Part shown: positions 48,497 through 60,997 of the stretch, piece after piece
Layout: every line of letters starts with the position of its first letter
Numbering within the stretch: position 1 is the stretch's first letter
Source of the DNA: Bolinopsis microptera
Lineage: Eukaryota; Ctenophora; Tentaculata; Lobata; Bolinopsidae
Length of the DNA: 64,000 nt
Direction of reading: 5' to 3'
Assembly: GCF_026151205.1 (NCBI RefSeq)
Contig: NC_087073.1
Coordinates: 6,593,001-6,657,000, forward strand
Notes under the pieces: model-generated
Databases searched by the model: none
The model's input: the letters and a program-made list of their open reading frames with translations, nothing else
Told to the model about the DNA's origin: nothing
Program-made: the position numbers and the translations under genes

Positions 48497-51400
48497 ATGA
48501 AACACAAGCGGTTGCTCTCACCTGTGTCGGACCTCTCTGCTATCAGGTTCAAACTAAACAAGAACAGTATTAGGCGGGCCCCTGTTCTCAGTAAGAATGT
48601 AAAAACCACATTTGAAAACAGAGATCATAGCGATGAGGTCGTTAAAAGATCCGAGGAGCTCTCTGCTAAGCCGGTATGTGCTCCTAGAAATGACATTGTG
48701 TTCAAAGTTAATTGTGATAATAACGATGTTAGATACAATACATTTGGTATTCAGATGATTGCATCCTCTCTGCATAAAAAACTGTTTTCTCAACCTAGTC
48801 CGAAACTCGATGACAAAGTGAAGGGTCAGTGTCATGCCCAGCTCAAGTTGTTTGGACTAAATGAAGGAAAACGACCAGTCACCCGTTCTATTGACATTTC
48901 GCTGCCGGATAGTATGTCAAATCTTCCCGAATTTTTCACTGGAATTGCGGAAGATCAGCTCAAACCATACACAGACTTCATTGAGCAGATTGTTGATACT
49001 CCAGTTCTCCCCAAACTACCAACTGAGTGGAAGAGATGTCCGGGTTGGACTAAATACGGTAAAGATGGACCTGTTTCCGTCCCCTTTCCACAATGCAGTG
49101 GTTTAGTCTTTGATGTTGAAGTTTGCATACAAAATGGAAATAATCTACCCGCATTGGCTGTGGCATTTTCTCCAGAGTTCGTCTATAGTTGGGTCAGTCC
49201 TGCTCTTGACAAGCCATGGCTCTACAATCGAGCTCCAAGCACGGATCTGCTGATCCCTCTTGGAAATCAGCCAAAAATTGTCGTAGGACACCATATCATG
49301 TATGATCGGGCTCGAATCGCAGAAGAGTATTCTGAACAAAGGTCAACTCTAAGATTTTTAGATACACAAAGTCTTCACGTGTGTGTTTCAGGACTCGAGA
49401 ATACTCAGAAGGGTCAATGGCTCGCAGCTAACTCACGAAACGAAACACTGGACAAGGACTGGATGAAAGTTGGATCTCCAAATTCTCTGGCTGCAGTCCA
49501 TAAACTTTATTGTGGCAGTGATCTTGATAAGAGCACACGTGATGTTTTTGTTACGGGAACCCATGCTGATATTCAAGCTCAGTTTCAGAGTCTAACGGCA
49601 TATTGTGCAAGTGATGTTGTTGCTACTTACAACGTTCTGAAAGAAGTTTGGGGTTTGTATAGGGAGAGGTTTCCTTCTCCAGTCACACTGGCTGGGATGT
49701 TTGAGATGGCGTCCTGCTTCATTCCAACTAACAAAAACTGGCACAGATACACCAATGAAGCAGATAATATGTTTTACACCATGCAGAGAGAAATTCAACA
49801 CGTTTTATCAAACTTAGCAGACGATGCACTGCTGAGGTATCATCTGGATAAGAAGAGAACAGAATCCGACCCTTGGATGTTCAACTGAACTGGTCCACTA
49901 AGAAAATCTTCGGTGTGAAAAACAAGAAACTCTCAAAAAAACTGCAGGCCGAGGAAGATTTACAGCGCAATGAGGAACTTGAAAATCCATCGCCCGCCTC
50001 CATATCAGACGTGATCAACACCGTGTGTAGTGGAACAGCTGAGAAACCTAAACACTACCTTGGAGCTCCAGAGTGGTACAGAGCACTTTGCCCCAAAGCA
50101 AGCACCTATCATGACATCAGCTGGACACGAGGTCCTAGCGAAATATCGCTGTCTACATCAATCGCCCCAATGCTGTTAAAACTAGCTTGTCATGGACACA
50201 CTCTTTACCGTACTCACCATCATGGATGGGGTTTTCTTGAACCAAAATCAATAGATGAGGCTAGACTTGATCAAAGTCTTGTTAGATCGTTCTTTCCTGA
50301 TGTAACAATCTTAGATCCAATTCCTGATGAAGTTGGTCTTGTGATCGAAAGAGATGCTATCCGTAACGAAGAATATTCAACAAGACTTGAGAACATCAAG
50401 GATCAGATTCCTCTCATCACAAAGATTGATAATCCTCCTTGCATGTTTATTCAACACAATTTCAAAAAGCTGTCACTGAATGCATCTCATGTTGGGAATG
50501 TGGGATCCCCGTTAGGTAAAGGCTTTACTGTTAGCATTGAGAGCGGAGTGATATCAAGCTCTGGAGGTTGGGATGCTGAGCAAGTCTTAACCCTCGGGAC
50601 CGGACTTACTTCTTGGCGGAACACACGGAACAGAATCCGCTCCCAATTTGTCGTGGAGTTACAAGAGTCAGACCTTATCAACAAAGAAGCGATAAGTAAG
50701 GCAAGTGAGGAAAAACTGGGTGCAATATTGCCACAAGTTACACCTGCTGGTACCATAACAAGACGAGCCACAGAGACACTCTGGCTAACAGCCAGCAACG
50801 TCCGTCCGGACAGAGTAGGGAGTGAGTTTAAGGGGGTAGTTACTCCTTTTCCTGGTTATTGCTTTGTGGGGGCAGATGTGGACAGTCAGGAGCTGTGGAT
50901 TGCCTCTCTGATTGGAGACAGCACGTTCGGGGAGCACGGTGCTACACCGCTGGGCTGGATGGCACTGCAAGGTCAGAAGTCCGATGGAACCGACATGCAC
51001 AGCAAGACAGCTGCTGAACTGTCCCAAGGAAGGCCTGGTCTGGTGTCCCGTAACTTGGCAAAAGCCTTCAACTATGCCAGGATTTATGGTTCTGGGAAAG
51101 GGCTGGCAAGGAACATGTTGAAAGACTGCTGCCAGGATCTCTCTGAAAACGAAATTTGGCAGAGTATTGACAAGATGTTCGCCAGCACAAAAGGTAACGA
51201 GCTGCACCAACTCACTAATCTTGGTAAACGACAGGCTCTTCTACACGGGATGCATGTTGAAGAACTTTCTTCTGCTGATATTACAAATTTGTCAGCAATC
51301 ACGGGATACAATCGATTTCAACTGAGCAAAGCTCGTACGTCCAGGTACGCAGGAGGGTCAGAGTCGGCTATGTTCAACAAACTAGAGGAGATAGCCAGGT

Positions 51401-51921
51401 CAGAGCACCCTGCCACACCCTTCCTTAAGTGTAGGATAACCAGAACTCTAGAACCCAGTGTTATCCAGAAATCCTACCAGCTGAACAGTAGAATTAACTG
51501 GGTAGTACAGTCCAGTGCGGTAGACTTTCTCCAGCTGCTGCTCGTCACCATGAAATGGTTGATGAGCGAGTACAATATTCCTGGCAGGTTTGCTCTCAGT
51601 ATTCACGATGAAGTCCGGTTTCACGTTCCTCTTGAATACAAATACGAAGCAGCACTGGCTCTACAGATAGCGAACCTGCTCACTAGATCCTTCTTTTCCG
51701 CTCAGCTGGGTATTCATGATCTGCCCAATAATGTGGCGTTCTTCAGTGGTGTAGACATTGATCGTTCTCTGAGGAAGAGTGTGAAGGATGAGTGTGTTAC
51801 TCCCTCTAATCCTCACGGTTTGTCAGTGTCGTATGGCATCGAACCAGGGGAAGAACTAGATATATTTACTCTTTTGGATAGGGTTAATGTTTTAAAGGCT
51901 CGTAAAGAACTGCCTACTTAA
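48497..51921 (+). CDS. POLG: Mitochondrial DNA polymerase gamma catalytic subunit, intronless, one apparent frameshift
   Basis: Replicates and proofreads mitochondrial DNA. Family A polymerase with 3'-5' exonuclease. The first frame (48497-49888) begins with a basic, acid-poor leader fit for mitochondrial import, then TFGIQM as in POLG, Exo I LVFDVEVC (Asp about residue 206), Exo II VVGHHIMYDRARI (usual Asn replaced by His), Exo III YCASD (about 369-373), and PVTLAGMFEM. The second frame (about 49876-51921) covers the spacer and polymerase: APEWYRALCP, HHGWGFLEP, motif A VGADVDSQELWIA, motif B RNLAKAFNYARIYGSGKG and motif C SIHDEVRFH. One base is missing near DPW (49876), where the two frames meet in register. 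Total length about 1,140 residues against 1,239 in human. No introns, unlike both neighbours. AATAAA at 52095. Confidence 0.93.
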
Positions 51922-52407
51922 TTACAGTACTGATGAGCTAAATTATTTGTTATTATCATGAAGATTGAATATTATTTTCTTATATAATCTTATATATTTG
52001 CTAACTATTACTCTATTATTTGATTAAATTTGCAATCTCATTTTTATCACATATCTCTATCGTAGATCCTGCTGACATAATATGAAAGTTATTGAATAAA
52101 TACCTGATAACTTATTTATTGTTTAATCTTTTAATTTTATAAAGATTTTATTTTCATTTTAAAACATTTTATTAGCTTACGTGTTTTCTTGTTACCTACT
52201 ACATTGACTAGTACAATTGTGTCTTAGTATCTACAAGAAACAATGATAAATACGATTAAAAATATAAATCTGCACTCTTTTACTTATATTACTCCTCATT
52301 TTGTCGTACATTCGAAGTAGATTATTAACAAAGCATGATGAGTCTTAGATAATATCACAAATATTTTAACTTTATGACTTCATTAGTATTTTAAGTATCA
52401 AAAGGAA
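51922..52407. other. Spacer between POLG and FAXDC2-like gene B
   Basis: AT-rich. AATAAA at 52095-52100 likely ends the POLG transcript. No promoter element recognised. Confidence 0.5.
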
Positions 52408-54314
52408 ATGGAGTTTTCCCGCATAAAGCTGATATGGGACACCAACCTAGCTGGGATACTGATCCTACTCAGCTCTGCTCTGTTTCAAGTGTGGCTCTCA
52501 TTCTGTGACCAAACCAGGTTATCACTTTATCAATTATACATAAGGTGTGACATCATAATACATTACATTATACTTTATCTGTTATCATAATGTTGTTATG
52601 CAATTCCAAGTGGAAGTATACGTATTACATAACATATTATGTCAGTTTTGTATTTATGTATGTAACATAGTGACCATCACATGGTTTGCTTTTCAGTTTT
52701 CACACTCATCAGTATTCCTGGATTCTGCTGGAATGACACAGCTAAATTTCAGTGTGACATGGCAGATGATGGACTCATTGAAAGACGCTGCTGAGCAGAT
52801 CTGGAGAATGATATGGAAGGATTTGTTTAATGAGAACAGCTTCCTGATCCAAACTGTGGGGACCACTATTTGGGGAGTGCTATGTTGGCTGTCACTTAAT
52901 TCTTTCTTTTTGGTAGTTGACTATACTGGCCGTCCACAGTGGCTGTACAAGTATAAGATTCAAGAGGAAAAGAACAATCCTGTAAGTGGCTAATATCTTC
53001 TGAATTAATATTTGAATTTTTAAATGTCGTCATGACCATTGCTGAACTTGATTTATCTATTTATTTATTTTGGCACAATCTTTTAAACCTCTAATTCCAA
53101 CTGCAGGCAGACAGAAAGAAAGTTCTGGGTACATTTAAAACGGCACTCTACAACATTTCAGTGCTAAACTTTGTGGTTCTGACTGTAATATATTACCCGA
53201 ACACGAGATGGTTGGGCTCACTCCGATCCACTGGTCTGTTACCCACATTTGGGGAACTTGTTCTTCAGATCTGGGCATTTAAGATCATGGAAGAGTTTGG
53301 CAATTACTACGGACATAGGTTAGTGCTTCTATACAATTAATTCCGCTGGGTGTGTCCATTGTCCACTGTGCAGTATCTTTTACTTGTTTTTGCTATATTT
53401 ATTTCTTCCCTGAACATAAAGAAATATTATATTGTAATGGTATAAATTGTCTATAATACAGATTCTGTCCTTATTGCTCCAGATCATATATTTTCTCCTT
53501 ATGCAGGATACTACACATGCCTCAGTTCTACAAATACCATAAGAAGCATCACGAATGGACGGCCCCCATGAGTATCGTATCGTCTCACTGTGGAACTGTT
53601 GAGCATATCCTTGGAAACATCCTCCCAGTAGCAGCAGGTCCTTACATCTTCAGGTCTCATCTCTTTGTGGGATGGATTTGGTAAGCAGCTAGTATTGTAT
53701 TATGGCAAGGAACATGGTAGTATGCTTACAAATGCGTCTAGTTCTGGTAATGAAGTAATGACCTTTAGGCTAAATTGTAGCCCTATTTTATAACACCAAA
53801 GTGAATTTGTTCCTCATACTCATACTCTTCTTACTTTTTAGGTCACTCTTGGTACTGTTTAACACAACTGTAGAGCACAGCGCGAGCGGATATCACCTTC
53901 CTCTCCTCTACAGTGCTGAGGGACACGACTATCATCACAAAACGTTAGAGATCAATAATTGGATTTCATGTATTTTATTCCCTATCAATAATCTGTATTA
54001 CAATCTATATTACTAATATTGGGTTCGTACTTCGTAGCCTTGAAAACCAGTAACGTTGATTTTACCAGTTACCAGTTATCAGTTACCAGTTACCAGTTAC
54101 CAGTTACCAGTTACCAGTTACCAGTTATCACCGAAATTACTATTTCCCCAGGTTCACATCTTGGTACGGTACAATGGCATTTCTAGACGTCCTACATGGT
54201 ACAGATAAACCCTTCAGTGGCACAGTTGATGGGAAGAGACACTTCATATCCTGTACTCTGACACCTGTGAATGAAACTGTTTCTGATAGAGAAGATAGTT
54301 GCAAGGTGGAATGA
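52408..54314 (+). CDS. Fatty acid hydroxylase superfamily protein, FAXDC2-like (gene B)
   Basis: Paralogue of gene A with the same fold and exon borders. Six exons: 52408-52517, 52753-52981, 53107-53318, 53507-53680, 53842-53943 and 54152-54314; 329 residues. Histidine boxes: GHRILHMP, HKKHHEW and HDYHHK, all ligand histidines kept. Aligned borders with gene A are at DRKK, at the split Arg of H-R-ILH, at the split Trp of WIW, and after HHK, so the two arose by duplication with introns in place. Here the first exon reads MEFSRIKLIWDTNLAG then a hydrophobic stretch; the acceptor of exon 2 (AAATTTCAG at 52752) was chosen because it alone keeps the frame. The last intron has a 7-bp repeat array. 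Signal AATAAA at 54573. Confidence 0.88.
54061..54129. repeat. 7-bp ACCAGTT tandem repeat in last intron of gene B
   Basis: About nine head-to-tail copies of ACCAGTT with occasional ATCAGTT variants, between the exon 5 donor and exon 6 acceptor. Confidence 0.92.
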
Positions 54315-55024
54315 CGGGATTGAATCTAATGGTCTATTTTCAAGGAAAAATGTCTCTTAAGACTACACTTTTACACATAAAAGCACAATTTATGTGTTTT
54401 TCGAGAAGTTTTTCATATCCATTTTAATTTTAATTTCTTATTGTTCATAATGATAATGACATTAATAATTTTTTAAACATATTATGTATATTGAAGTCTA
54501 TATGTAATGTACAGACTACAGATATTTATTATTTTAGATATATTTTAATATAAACCTTGATCGCGATTATTGAATAAACATCCTTATATTTTTGAGCAAA
54601 TTTTATTATAGTTTTAAAAACTTTATTTGATTTCAGTTTTAACTAATTTTATGCATTTAAATCATTTTCACATGGACATTCATAATTTTTGTAAATCTTT
54701 AAATGACAATGTTTCTGGTATTGCAGATTGAACCTAGTTTTGTGGTATGACATAACTTTCTTATACTTTTTAGATCTTTACCATATTATATCCAAGTTTA
54801 CGCTGTAAGTAACTTTAAGTTAACCAATTTATAATAAAACGTGTCGTTATTGATGGATTTATTCATTTTACAATTGGGTTGGTAAATCGGGAACCTGTTG
54901 TATATTAGAGCCCAGATCCAATAATTACAATATTATAGCTAATATTAACTAGCTAGTTTATATAGTGTATAATTTTCTCATAATTTTCAGTCATAAGGAA
55001 CCTATATGATGAAATAAAATTCAG
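54315..55024. other. 3' UTR of gene B and upstream region of the kinase-RNase gene
   Basis: AATAAA at 54573-54578. The stretch just before 55025 has TTTATATAGTGTATAA at about 54957 and a pyrimidine-rich ATAATTTTCAG, which could be an acceptor for a 5' UTR intron. Confidence 0.5.
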
Positions 55025-56520
55025 ATGTTCAATTTCCCTCCCCCTGAAGACAAATTTGTAACATGTGGACAATCTACAAAGCTTCAGTATTCAGCTTCAC
55101 GAAGTCTTGGGTTTGGTAGCAATGGAACTTGTGTGTATGAAGGAACATTTGAAGGCGATCCTGTGGCTATAAAGCGAATTCCCAGACAAACGTTTACAGG
55201 ATTAAAGGAAGAAATGCTTTCGAACATGGGAGAAGCAAACATTAATGAAGCTCAGATACTTCGGCAGCATGTCCATTCAAATGTCATCAGGTATCATCTT
55301 TTCGATCGTGATGATTTCTTCATTTTCTTGGCTCTCGAATTGTGCAAGGGAAATCTTGCAGAATATATCGAATATGGCAAGCCTGAACCATTACCCTCAG
55401 GAGATGGTAGAATCATCATGAAGAGTCATTTAGTACAGGGAATTCTTAATGGTATACACTATTTACACGGTTGCGATATCATTCATGGTGATATCAAACC
55501 TCAGAATATTCTTCTTCAAGACAACAAGTCTATTCAAGGACATAGCACCCATGAAATGAAGTTTAACCCAGTTATCTCAGATTTTGGACACAGCCTAAGA
55601 ATAGACCCTGGAAGAAAGAGTAAAACTGCGATAGATTGTCTTATTGGAACTGAAGGGTGGAGGCCCATAGAAGTTGTTGTTAGGCTTGAAGAGATAAACT
55701 CCAGAAAGAATTCTGATGAGATGAGAGAAACAATAAAAGCCACAAAAGATGTCGACATTTTTGCTTTCGGATGCATCATTCAGTATGTGATGGCAGAAAA
55801 GGACGATGAGAAACCGAGAGTTTTTTATATGCATCCCTTTGGCAATGAAAGCTATCGAAATAATAATATAAAAAAAGGATCACGACTTGCCTATTTATCT
55901 AAAAGGTATCCACGAGTGCTTGACGGAATTTTAGCTGACTTACTGATAGGTATTTGTGTTGACACAAATCCTCAGGCCGACCTAATACAAAAGAAATAAA
56001 GGACCACCCTTTCTTCTGGAAACCAAGCGAAAGGTATTTATTCATCGAAAAAGTTGCTAATTCACTCAATTCAAGCGATGATTTATGTAAGCTGCTAGAT
56101 GAAAAATGGAAAAAAATACATCCGAGGTCTTATGCAAAGGAGATAGAGAATGCTGTAAAATATACCAAGAAACGACGTGAAAAAGAACAACGTTATTTTG
56201 ATACTAACAGATGTTTTTCCATATTATATGCTCTTCTCAAAGATATAAGAAACATTAAACAGCATTATGACGAGATTAAAAAAGATATTGGAAATGATGG
56301 TTTGGTATCCGATTTAGGTGAGGGCGCTGAGGACGATTTTGACCGCTACTTTCTTCAAAAAATTTTGCAGATTGTTCCAGTCGTTTACACGTGTCTATAC
56401 ACGATTCCACGAAAAGATATGAGAGCTTATAGAGCCTATTTTAGTGATAAGGAGGACTCGGGTTGTATTTATCTCCGTGAAAAAGTCTACTGGAATACAC
56501 TTGACGTAATATTTCCCTGA
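55025..56520 (+). CDS. IRE1/RNase L-like kinase-KEN endoribonuclease without luminal or ankyrin domain; one apparent frameshift
   Basis: The kinase half (55025-about 55980) has the glycine loop GFGSNGT (residues 29-35), Lys in VAIKR (50), the alpha-C Glu (INEAQIL), HGDIKPQNIL (154-163; HRD changed to HGD, catalytic Asp kept), DFG (186-188), and GTEGWRPIE, the IRE1-type GTEGW..PE. The C-terminal half (55981-56520, other frame) starts at the IRE1-type DHPFFW and carries the KEN RNase domain with RNIKQHY, keeping the Arg, Asn, His and Tyr of the IRE1 RNase site (RNxxxHY), then DDFDRYF. One missing base at about 55979 splits the frame exactly at the kinase-KEN border. No signal peptide, membrane segment or ankyrin repeats: a soluble protein of about 500 residues is expected. 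In IRE1 kinase dimerisation switches on RNA cleavage; the trigger here is unknown. Confidence 0.85.
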
Positions 56521-56945
56521 CTGGAAATCAAAAGGAAAACAAACCAAGAACTAGCTCACACACAACCTAAAACGTACAACGTGTAAACTGAATACAGCTG
56601 TACACAAGAGCTCACAATCGCTTGAAGGTTTCTGCAACCTGCCTGCGCTCATATAATACATCAATAACTCTAATTATTATCGGTGCCGGAAGCCCCTATC
56701 AAGTTGAATTCAAGAAACATTTTAAGTTTATTTTAGAAAATGAAATAGTGGTTTAATTCTTGTAAATTTTCAACCATTTAAATTATTGCAGAGAAATAAT
56801 TTTGCCATAACTTTTTGCCATAACTTTTTGCCATAACTTTTTGCCATAACTTTTTGCATACAATTTTATTATTGGGTTGCTCTTTATCGTAATTTTAAAC
56901 ATATTATATAGTGCTTTATTTTCAAATATTTCAGTAATACAGACA
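56521..56945. other. Spacer with 13-bp tandem repeat
   Basis: No gene. At about 56803-56860 there are four copies of TTTTTGCCATAAC in tandem. Confidence 0.7.
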
Positions 56946-58417
56946 TGATACGGGTATCGGCCTTACAAAATGACACGAAAAAGGAGATGGCTCTGAAATG
57001 CACAAAAATGAGTTTTGTTCATGTTTTATTATCCAGATAGGTAGTTCAACAGGTATGTTTTTCTTCCCGGGGGTTGATTTGATTGAAAAACCGTAAATTT
57101 TGCGATAAAAATTGTCATCTTTGAAATCTTCCAAAAAAACATGCCTTACAAAATGACAATTTCGTCACGGCTGTCATTTTTTAACAGCAGCCTATAGAAA
57201 TTTGATTTCACCTAGGACAGTTAGATAAATATAATAGATTGAAGATTAGAATAGCTTTTACAGGAAAAAGGATGATTAAAAAAAGTTGGGCAATTTCGCG
57301 TGAGATAGTGCCTTACAAAATGACAACCCAAAACGGCATCACTTCAAATCCGATTTGGGAAAAAGTTTCATTATTCTTTCACGTGTCTTACTGTTAGATA
57401 TATATGTTGTTTATATTATACCAGTTCTGTTTTTACCAAAATATATTTAAAAAGGAACATTTTTTATACTTTGAAAAAATTTAAAAAATGTCATTTTGTG
57501 AGACGTAAAAATCATTTTTTGTTTTCATACTTGAACACAGTATTTGGTTATATTTGATATTTTCTATGACTGGAAAGATCACTTTTCAGTGTTTACTTAA
57601 CGTTTGACATGTTTTAGGAGTTGTTATTACTCTCTGCTTTCACAAAATAGAAGCTTTATTTCGTTGAGTTTTGAAATCAGAGTTTGAAATCAAAGAGTTT
57701 GAAATCAAAGTTTTGATATCAGAATTTCACTTTTTTAATGTCACTTAATTGTTAACTGTCACATTATGATTATTTTTAACTCCTTCTTGTATTGACTGTC
57801 TCTGATCCATTTTAGATGATGAAAATAATTCAATCTGAAACATTGTCATTTTGTAAGGCTTTTCGGTGTCATTTTGTGAGGCATTTTGATCAAAATTGAT
57901 GATCAAACAAACACATTTAGGCTCATCATGAGCTTACTGGGTTTAAGAATACCAATAATTAGGCAAGGGGCATCCAATATAAATATGCCATCTTTGTATC
58001 ATAAAATAAAACTGTCATTTTGTGAGGCATAACACTGTCATTTTGTGAGGCTAGGTCATTTTTTTGTCATTTCTTCTACCAAAGTCACTAAATCAGTTTT
58101 TTTATTTGACCAGAGTAGTCTTTGATTGACATAAGTCATGGTAGTACCTGGTTTTCTGGGGTTAAATTCAAAACTTTGGTCTCCATTCTGGGTAACAGTT
58201 AGGTGGGGCAATGACTGAACAGCAAAAAAGTCCATATTTATGTAAGAAATATAGATTATATGTCATTATCATTCCTTGGGAAGTGTTAATTAATGCTTTT
58301 TCTTTCATACAGTAAAAGGAATAGGGTTCAATGTATAGGGAACCTAAGCTACAGCATGGTCTATGTGGGCTGTCATTTTGTGAGGCCTGTCATTTTGTAA
58401 GGCCGATACCCGTATCA
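56946..58417. mobile_element. 1.47-kb inverted-repeat element built on GCCTTACAAAATGACA
   Basis: The ends are 30-bp inverted copies starting TGATACGGGTATCGGCCTTA and then CAAAATGACA. The inner 16-mer recurs at about 57142, 57310, 57490 (reverse), 57845, 57868, 58012, 58036 and 58370, in forward orientation in the left part and reverse in the right part. No coding sequence and no obvious target duplication. Confidence 0.82.
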
Positions 58418-59530
58418 AATTTATTTTACATTTCTTTTAAATAACATTGATTTCATTATTTTATTGTAAAATTATGATGTACTAGCAAAAACCGTTATCT
58501 TAAAAAATCCTTTTAGCATGTAAATTGAAATGAAGTATTTTGGTATTTTTGTTAAAATATGGTCCTTTTGCTCTTTTGATCTGGTTTTTTTCCTTCATCT
58601 AAAAAAATGTGAATGATAAAATTAGATTAGTCTGTTAGTCTGTGTCTCACTTTGTTTCATCATTAATTAATTACTATTTTTTAATTCCGTAAAACGACCT
58701 ACGTGTTGATATTTTATTAACACAATATTATATATACATACTGTAACTTGAGCTACTCTTTTAAGATTATCTGCCTCAATTATTCCATGCTTAACCAATG
58801 GCCAATCACAAAAGATCGAAAAAATATTACCAAATAACAACCAACTAAAAATCTACTCCATACCCTTATAGCAATGACAAAGCAGGGAACGAAGCACTCT
58901 CGTTCAGTCCGGTGTACTTGCAGCTTTTGGACCACTGACAATTGTGTGCGGTTAAGGTTTCTCTCCGACTTGTACCGAAATTAGCAGCCTGGTATTTGAG
59001 CTATTTTATGCCGCTAGTATATAAATAATGCAGGGTGATTAAAAGAATGTTGGGATTTTAAATGGCCATAATTTATGAGATAAATCAATTAAATCCTTTT
59101 TTACATATAATTAGGGTATATTAGGGACAAGAGAAACGCCATTGTCGGACGTGAGGAGAGTGAGGACTCCTCAAACTACATTACATATAATATTCCTTCT
59201 GTAACGTCCTCAATAAATGCAATAGATTTGTAATATTGTAATTAGTTTAAAACTACATAGATTTAGAATAATACAATAAAAATACCTAATAATCAATAAT
59301 TTGTTAAGGGGACTTGATGATAGACTAGATGGCAGTGATATCTATCAGCTGCTTTAAGTCCCATGGAAAAATATTGTCCTAGTCGATATTATCACCAGTC
59401 AAATGTCAGCATTGTATAATAGACACTGGTCATTAGAAATGTAGAAATACCCCTAAAAGTTCGTTTTTTGCAAAAAACTTTAAAACTTATAAATACCCCT
59501 AAAAGTTCGTTTTTTGACAAAATCTTTATA
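58418..59530. other. Gene-free AT-rich stretch
   Basis: Only a short duplication was seen (AAATACCCCTAAAAGTTCGT at about 59447 and 59484). A GTAAGTTT-poor, stop-rich sequence with no exon support. Confidence 0.5.
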
Positions 59531-60181
59531 ACTCCTGTAATTCCATTTCTGTTTTAGTTACGCATTTGATTTTTGGCATGCGTATAGAAAATTCGCTGGA
59601 TCTATCTGGACAGATCCATACATCTTTGTGGGTCTCAACTAGCCTCAGTCTTCCTGTTTTCTTCAGAATCTGATGAACTGCTGTTGAACTTGGAACGGTG
59701 ATCTTGACTGGTCGGATAGCCGACTCATGCTGCTTCGAAGTGAGGTTTCTCCCCGATCTCCTCCAAAACTGCGGTTACTAGCACTGGAAGCTGTTCTTCT
59801 TCCTCTTCTTTCAGCCAAACACAATCAGGTTCTTGCTCCTGTCCTCCTTTGCAGCCATGACACTCATCATCACCTTCTTCAGAATGTTACTGTTGCAGAT
59901 CGTACCACTTGTACTGTTCTGTTGTACAGCTGCACTGTAGCTCTTAATCCCTGACTCCACCGTTGTTTGCACTGTCTTCTCAACCGATGTCTTAAGCAAC
60001 TGTAATTGTTAGTCCTTCTGCACATTGCACAAGCAGCTGCCCCTGCAGCCTGATCACCTTTTCCTTGTCTGCTAACGCTGTCTATCTTAGATGAACTATA
60101 GACATGTGAAATATCATATGCCGATCTTAAAAGTTCTTCCTGTGACAATCGTCTTAAGTTAAATTGGGAAATGTGGTCCAT
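59530..60181 (-). pseudogene. LINE ORF1 fragment with frameshifts
   Basis: Read on the minus strand in three frames it gives the ORF1 pattern of CR1-type LINEs: SVEKTVQTTVESGIKSYSAAV, EDRSKNLIVFG, then KEEEEEQLPVL and GEKPHFEA, then RPVKITVPSSTAVHQILKKT, RLRLVETHKDVWICPDRS. Frame changes at about 59998 and 59812 are each a single missing base; a further one is near 59725. No reverse transcriptase follows, so this is a remnant. Whether it belongs to the same family as the 17-20 kb LINE is unknown. Confidence 0.75.
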
Positions 60182-60997
60182 CTCCTCATCTCGTGCGAAC
60201 TTTCCTAATGACCTGGGTCAATATGTACACTAAAGTATCTGATTTGACTTTGCCTCTAAAAAATGCTAAATTTCAAACTGTAAACTTATGCATGAAATGC
60301 ATATTTGTTCTTTTTTGGTCATATTGTTTATTCGTTCGACCAAAGAACAGCCCAAAATCACTCTAGTTACTTCAAAGAAATATCATAACTTGTTTAAAAC
60401 GACTTGAATGCAATACATATACATTTGAAACATATTACTTCGAATTGAATTGAAATTGAGATCATTTAACTGCAAATTTAAATGATCTCAATTTAACTGT
60501 AAAGGGGATATTAAGTCTGAAAGTGGTTATTGCCAGCACTGTGATTGTAATGACCTTCTTTTCTACGAACCTCCGTGCTTAAAAATCACGATATGTTTCC
60601 GTTTCTCTCAACAAAAATAACTTTTCTTGTCACTTTGTCAGTACAAAATTTCCAGTCATATCACTTTTCCAAATGATCATAATGTTTTAATAATATTTAA
60701 TTGTGATTCGTGATTTTGTAATTTCATTTTTCATTAGATTGGATATAGGGGGGGGTGTCACGTCCGTCTATGTCCGCTTGTCTCATAGAATCCAAAAAGG
60801 ACAGGACATAGGCGGACATTGGCGGACATAGGCGGACATAGGCGGACATAGGCGGACATAGGCGGACATAGGCGGACATTGGCGGACATAGACGGACATT
60901 AGCGGACATTAATGGACACCTAAATTGCTAAATAAAATGTTCAATTTTTGCTGTTATAGGGGGATCATGTTTTTTGTCCGTTTGGTACCCTATATTT

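Noticed and set aside
49860-49900. Programmed ribosomal frameshift in POLG
   Set aside because: No slippery heptamer or strong following structure seen, and similar one-base gaps occur in five other places.
54061-54129. Short regular repeats that might suggest a CRISPR-like array
   Set aside because: They are 7-bp units with no spacers, inside an intron of an animal gene.
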